Positions 60,306 to 64,000 of a stretch of DNA of 64,000 bases are shown here, in pieces. The stretch is taken from NCBI GenBank assembly GCA_039111635.1, contig JBCAQO010000006.1, forward strand, positions 2,480,001-2,544,000, given 5' to 3'. Both the position numbers and the translations under genes were made by a program. Position 1 is the stretch's first letter; each line of letters begins with the position of its first letter. The stretch is from Heterobasidion occidentale (Eukaryota > Basidiomycota > Agaricomycetes > Russulales > Bondarzewiaceae). Below the pieces are notes generated by a model that saw nothing but the letters and a program-made list of their open reading frames with translations, had not been told where the DNA came from and ran no database searches.

Positions 60306-60896
60306 TCAAATTTCCCAGCTCTCATCGTCCAGCAGACAAGTTTCGCTGCTGTACCCATCTTGCCCTATATCAGCTACGGGGAAAGCAGGATACTCATGAG
60401 ACAGTAGCGAGGAGGACGAACCTATATGATGACTGTCACCAAGACTTAGGATAGAATTATTTCTTGAAGATCCGTAAGGCATAGCAGTTATAGAATCATT
60501 TGAACTCGACCCGCGGATGATCCCTAAAATATCAGCTGAGCGTGTGTTGGCAGGATGCAAGAGATGATGTCGGCGCACCATGCGGATACCCTTGACTATA
60601 CCTCTGGAAGTATTCAAAGTTGCCAGTATCGTTTTCATCAAGACAGACATCTTCATCAAACGAACATAAGCCTATCATAGATTCATGAGCTGAACGGAAA
60701 GCTATCATGCCTTTGTGGGAGGTTAAGTCTTCATTAAATTCTGCTTTAGCGTCTTCGAAGGAGTTTGTTCTTTGTTTGGGTTGTTCACGCGCCGAGAGGA
60801 CTGCTCTATCGGAAACGTCTGAGCGTAGATCCCTACGCTCTCCTAGGAGGTACTAAGGTGACGCACGTAATGGTGTCGAGGATAAAGGCTTACCAT
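60306..60896 (-). CDS. Small Ser-rich protein next to the CLC gene, function unknown
   Basis: Minus-strand coding style is seen in two blocks. Block one reads LLGERRDLRSDVSDRAVLSA, then NSFEDAKAEFNEDLTSHKGM and DEDVCLDENDTGNFEYFQ. Block two reads GSSSNDSITAMPYGSSRNNS, GSSSSLLSHEYPAF and ETCLLDDESWEI with a stop at 60306. An apparent first exon contains only the ATG (60894-60896), followed at once by a GTAAGC donor; the acceptor before TACCTCCTAGGA is in phase. The join between the two blocks is not in frame with the obvious GT/AG pair, so the model is unresolved. The protein was not recognised. It is convergent with the CLC channel. Confidence 0.4.
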
Positions 60897-61468
60897 GGTC
60901 TGCGTGTGTCTTGCGGAATGTGAACGAGACAATGGTGATTTTAAGGGAGAAGATCTTCATGATTGATTTGAGCATCTGTACGGAGAGCGGCGAGCATCTT
61001 TATAGCGCTTTCCCGAGGAAACGAGTTGATAGGTTGGGCGGAGCTCCTATAAGGTATGAAATGGGCATCGAGAGTCTATTTTCTGAAAGCCATTGTAAGT
61101 GCCAAATACCATGGAGGAGCTTGAATGTTTTGTCCAAAAATATCCGAAAGCCGCGCACCTGGACGAAGCACTGACTACCCTCTAACTTCAATAAACAGCC
61201 AACTGGCCAAGGGATTGATCTTGTGGAATCAGTTTGATGCACTCTGCTACTGACTCCACTTTCGGCGCTCTTATGAGACAAGCCAGCTTTGTGTCGAATA
61301 CAGTAAATGTTGCCGACATAGCGACAGTTATAGTTCTGCCAGTCGAAGCATTCTTGTGCGAGCACGGGGGACTGGAAATCGAATCCGTTACTGTGCTACC
61401 ACATACCTGGACCTTGAAGCACGGGGAGTAACTCGATCACGTTCGCATTAGTACACAACAACACTGAA
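60897..61468. other. Gene-free region
   Basis: About 570 bp between the small unknown gene and the 3' end of TSR1. No gene is supported. Confidence 0.4.
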
Positions 61469-64000
61469 TCACGACAGTACTGTACTGACAGTATACAAGA
61501 ATGGATACAAAGGGTGTAGATCATTCCTCCATAGCATCCGAAGAGGCAGAGGGCCTCTCTTTTCTTTGTACAGCTCCGCCCATCTCGGATAGACGCGTTT
61601 GTATAAGACATGCACACCGTGTCCATTTGGTTGATAGGACCATCGAAGTGGGCCTTGAAGTACCCGTGAGTACCCAACGATTCTTGGATATGTCCAGCTC
61701 GCCCGTGCTTTGTGTGTAATTGGATAGGTTTGAAATACAAAACGTCGTCTGTTCCAACATGTCAGAATGACAGACGAGGTGCTGTATAGACAACGTACCA
61801 TTGTTAAAGAACATATATCTGACAGTTGCTGTCTTCTTATGAACTTTGAATGGATGACCTGACAGAACAAGACGTTTTGTAATGACTCGTGTCGTATCAG
61901 AATGCTGGAATGACCCCATTGCGACTAGCTGAGGTGCTGAGCGGACCTGATCAATGACTACACCTTTTGTAGACAAAAGCATTACTCACCTTGCGGATCA
62001 ACCGTTTCTTTGAGCAAGACGCAAGGCTGGTTTCCGAAAACCACAGGACCATAGATGGTGGCGACGTAGGTATTTCCATGGCGCAAGTAGCGCTCGAACT
62101 TGTGTACATTGTTCGCTCCCTTGCCGCCGCCACGTGTATGTTGGCTGTACACTGGATTGACGCTCAGTCGGCGAGGTCCCACACATAAGATGAGGGGGTC
62201 CTTGAAGAATAATCAGTACGGATCGGACAGTAGAAAGAGTCTCGCTCACTTTCGACCGCACAGAGCCTTCGAACTCCGTGTTTCGCTGGACGGTGAAGTT
62301 GAGAACAGTTTTTTTGTGCTCATGTTGAAGTAGCCCGAATAGTACTAATGGATACCGGGGGTCTCGTTGAGCAGCGTCTTGCGGCACATCCTTCAGGAAC
62401 ACCGTTACCCTGGTGCCTGGCTGTAAACACGGAGGACGTCACATGAGAGCGTGCGAAGTAGGAAAACACAAACAAAAACGTACCCCGACTCCGGCACCCT
62501 GCTCTGCACGCCTCCGAACAGCCCGCTCCGTTCGCTTGAAGTCCTCAAATTGGAAGATACGTGCGTAATCCCGAGGTAGATTTTCGTACGGATCCCAGGG
62601 ACTCGTGCGGAATGAGCGCATGCCACGGTAACGCTGGAAACGTGTCCTGGCGGGCACATCTTTTGGGGTATCGATTTCGTCTGGAAATTCAAGGTCGTCC
62701 TGCTCTTCACGTTGACGTGTGCGCCATGTGTCCAGCCTGGTGTAACGATAAGAATACAATGTGGTGTTGTGGGATCATAGGGAAATTACTCACTGTCGTT
62801 CGTCCTCCTCGACATCGAGATCCTGGAAGGCTACGCTCTTCCGACTGGCGGCATCCTCGTGATTTTGATCAAAGACGGGCATATCTACCATCTCTTCTTG
62901 CTCCATGGGATCCATCTCCTCGTCCTCACCTAACTTGCCCTCCGCGTCCTCATCCTCGTTTTCGTCGTCGCTACCATCGACAATCCACGCAGCCTGATAC
63001 TCGCTCATTCCCTTGGGTATCCGCTTCACTGCTTTCGGCGTCGTCCCGTTTTCTGCCTCTGGTAACTGAGAAGTTTCATCAACGCCATCTAGACCGTGCA
63101 TCTCCTCTTCTGTGGGCCATGTCTGCTCATTAGCCATGTCATCGGGATCATTGCTCGAGACCAATGAATCAGCATCCTCAGCACTGGGTTCCGCTAGAAG
63201 GACCGGCTCCACATCCATAGCATTTAGATGCCCAGGCTTTGAGGAACGTGGTAGTGGTGCTGAAACAATCTGTGGATAACATGAGTAACGCGGACAGCTC
63301 CCGAAATCAACATGAGATGACTCGCCTTGGATACTTGGAAGTCGCCAAAATTGGGCAAGTGAACAAGTCTGTCCGCGGAAAGTTGAGCACCCCTGATAAC
63401 ACCAGTGACAGCCAATTGCCCGTTTATCCACTCCACATCCTCTCCTAGGATCCATGTTCTACCATCCCTCCACCGTACATCTCTCGGCTTACCCTCCGCC
63501 AATACCCTTAACGCATTCAGTCGCTCAGGTCCGGCATTGAGGTCAAAAACTCTCATTTGTTCAGGAGAGAAATACTGCACGAAGGATAAGAGCGATTTGA
63601 CGATACCAGGTCGTGTCTTTGAATCTATTGGGAAGCCAGGGGCCACGACCGATACGACTTCAGGTAGACCCTGGGCTTGAAGGGTCCGCAGAAGCATGTC
63701 ACCCCATCCATCAACTTCAACGGCCGGTGATAAGGCAAAGACAACATAGTCGGCCACTTTGCAAGCATCGAGTGCAGCGTACAGGTCACGATAGGGAAGA
63801 TGAATGAATTGAATCGACGTTTTGAATCGTTCTGCTCTACATACCGGTAGACGTGGGCTCACTATATTGTATAGCGCATGGTCGTGTTTGGATGGACGTA
63901 CCTCAGCTTCCAGATTCCAAGCTCTGGCATGTAGTCCGTAGGGGTATCGATAGCCTCTGCAAGTACAGAGGCCACGGCGCGCGCACTGACGTCTTCGCTG
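61469..64000 (-). CDS. TSR1: Ribosome biogenesis protein Tsr1 (5' end outside window)
   Basis: A BMS1/TSR1-family GTPase-like factor needed for maturation of the 40S subunit. The first visible exon (64000-63902) reads [20 protein letters not shown] ... ELGIWKLR. The next starts at 63836: [34 protein letters not shown]. Then come [31 protein letters not shown], an acidic block, [94 protein letters not shown] and, near the end, [20 protein letters not shown] with [20 protein letters not shown]. One base is missing at 61605-61606 (CMS(L)YKRVYPRW). The exact C-terminus is uncertain: stops in two frames lie at 61469 and 61521. The N-terminus lies beyond the right edge. Confidence 0.92.

Overview
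The window is nuclear DNA of a filamentous basidiomycete, most likely an Agaricomycete. Nearly every gene is split by many short (about 50-70 bp) introns. The mobile elements (a Plavaka transposase, a Ty1/copia element) and a FunK1 kinase are typical of mushroom genomes, and the housekeeping proteins read as basidiomycete orthologues. No finer placement can be defended from the sequence alone. No tRNA, rRNA or CRISPR signal was seen.

Layout. 0-10 kb is repeat-rich: a broken Plavaka transposase running off the left edge, a 1.7 kb C-rich degenerate tandem array, then a complete copia retrotransposon (4409-9567) with near-identical LTRs and a 5-bp target duplication. 10-27 kb is gene-dense: a MOV10/SDE3 RNA helicase, a proteinase B inhibitor (Pbi2 type), an AlkA/Mag1 DNA glycosylase, an SSU1-like transporter, class II fructose-bisphosphate aldolase, a coiled-coil protein, a gelsolin/severin and an F-box protein. 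27-42 kb holds ferrochelatase, a cytochrome P450, sphingosine-1-phosphate lyase, a LYAR-type nucleolar zinc-finger protein and cytochrome c peroxidase. 42-51 kb is GC-rich: an acidic protein with two PPxY motifs, about 4.8 kb with no supportable gene, and a long alpha-arrestin. 52-64 kb holds a FunK1 kinase, Atg3, a CLC chloride channel, a small unknown gene and the ribosome-biogenesis factor Tsr1, which runs off the right edge.

The genes do not form one pathway; this is ordinary chromosomal gene order with a transposon-rich left end. Two themes recur. First, several genes use very small exons: 6 and 12 nt in aldolase, 8 nt in LYAR, 17 nt in cytochrome c peroxidase. Two GC-AG introns were also found. 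Second, most long genes, including essential ones, need a one- or two-base correction to stay in frame, and many of these fall in short homopolymers. That pattern points to base-calling or assembly indels rather than many independent pseudogenes, and coordinates and frames below should be read with this in mind.

I found no convincing undescribed system. The best leads are the microexons, the strand-asymmetric C-rich array, and the fresh copia insertion in the 5' flank of a silencing-type helicase gene.
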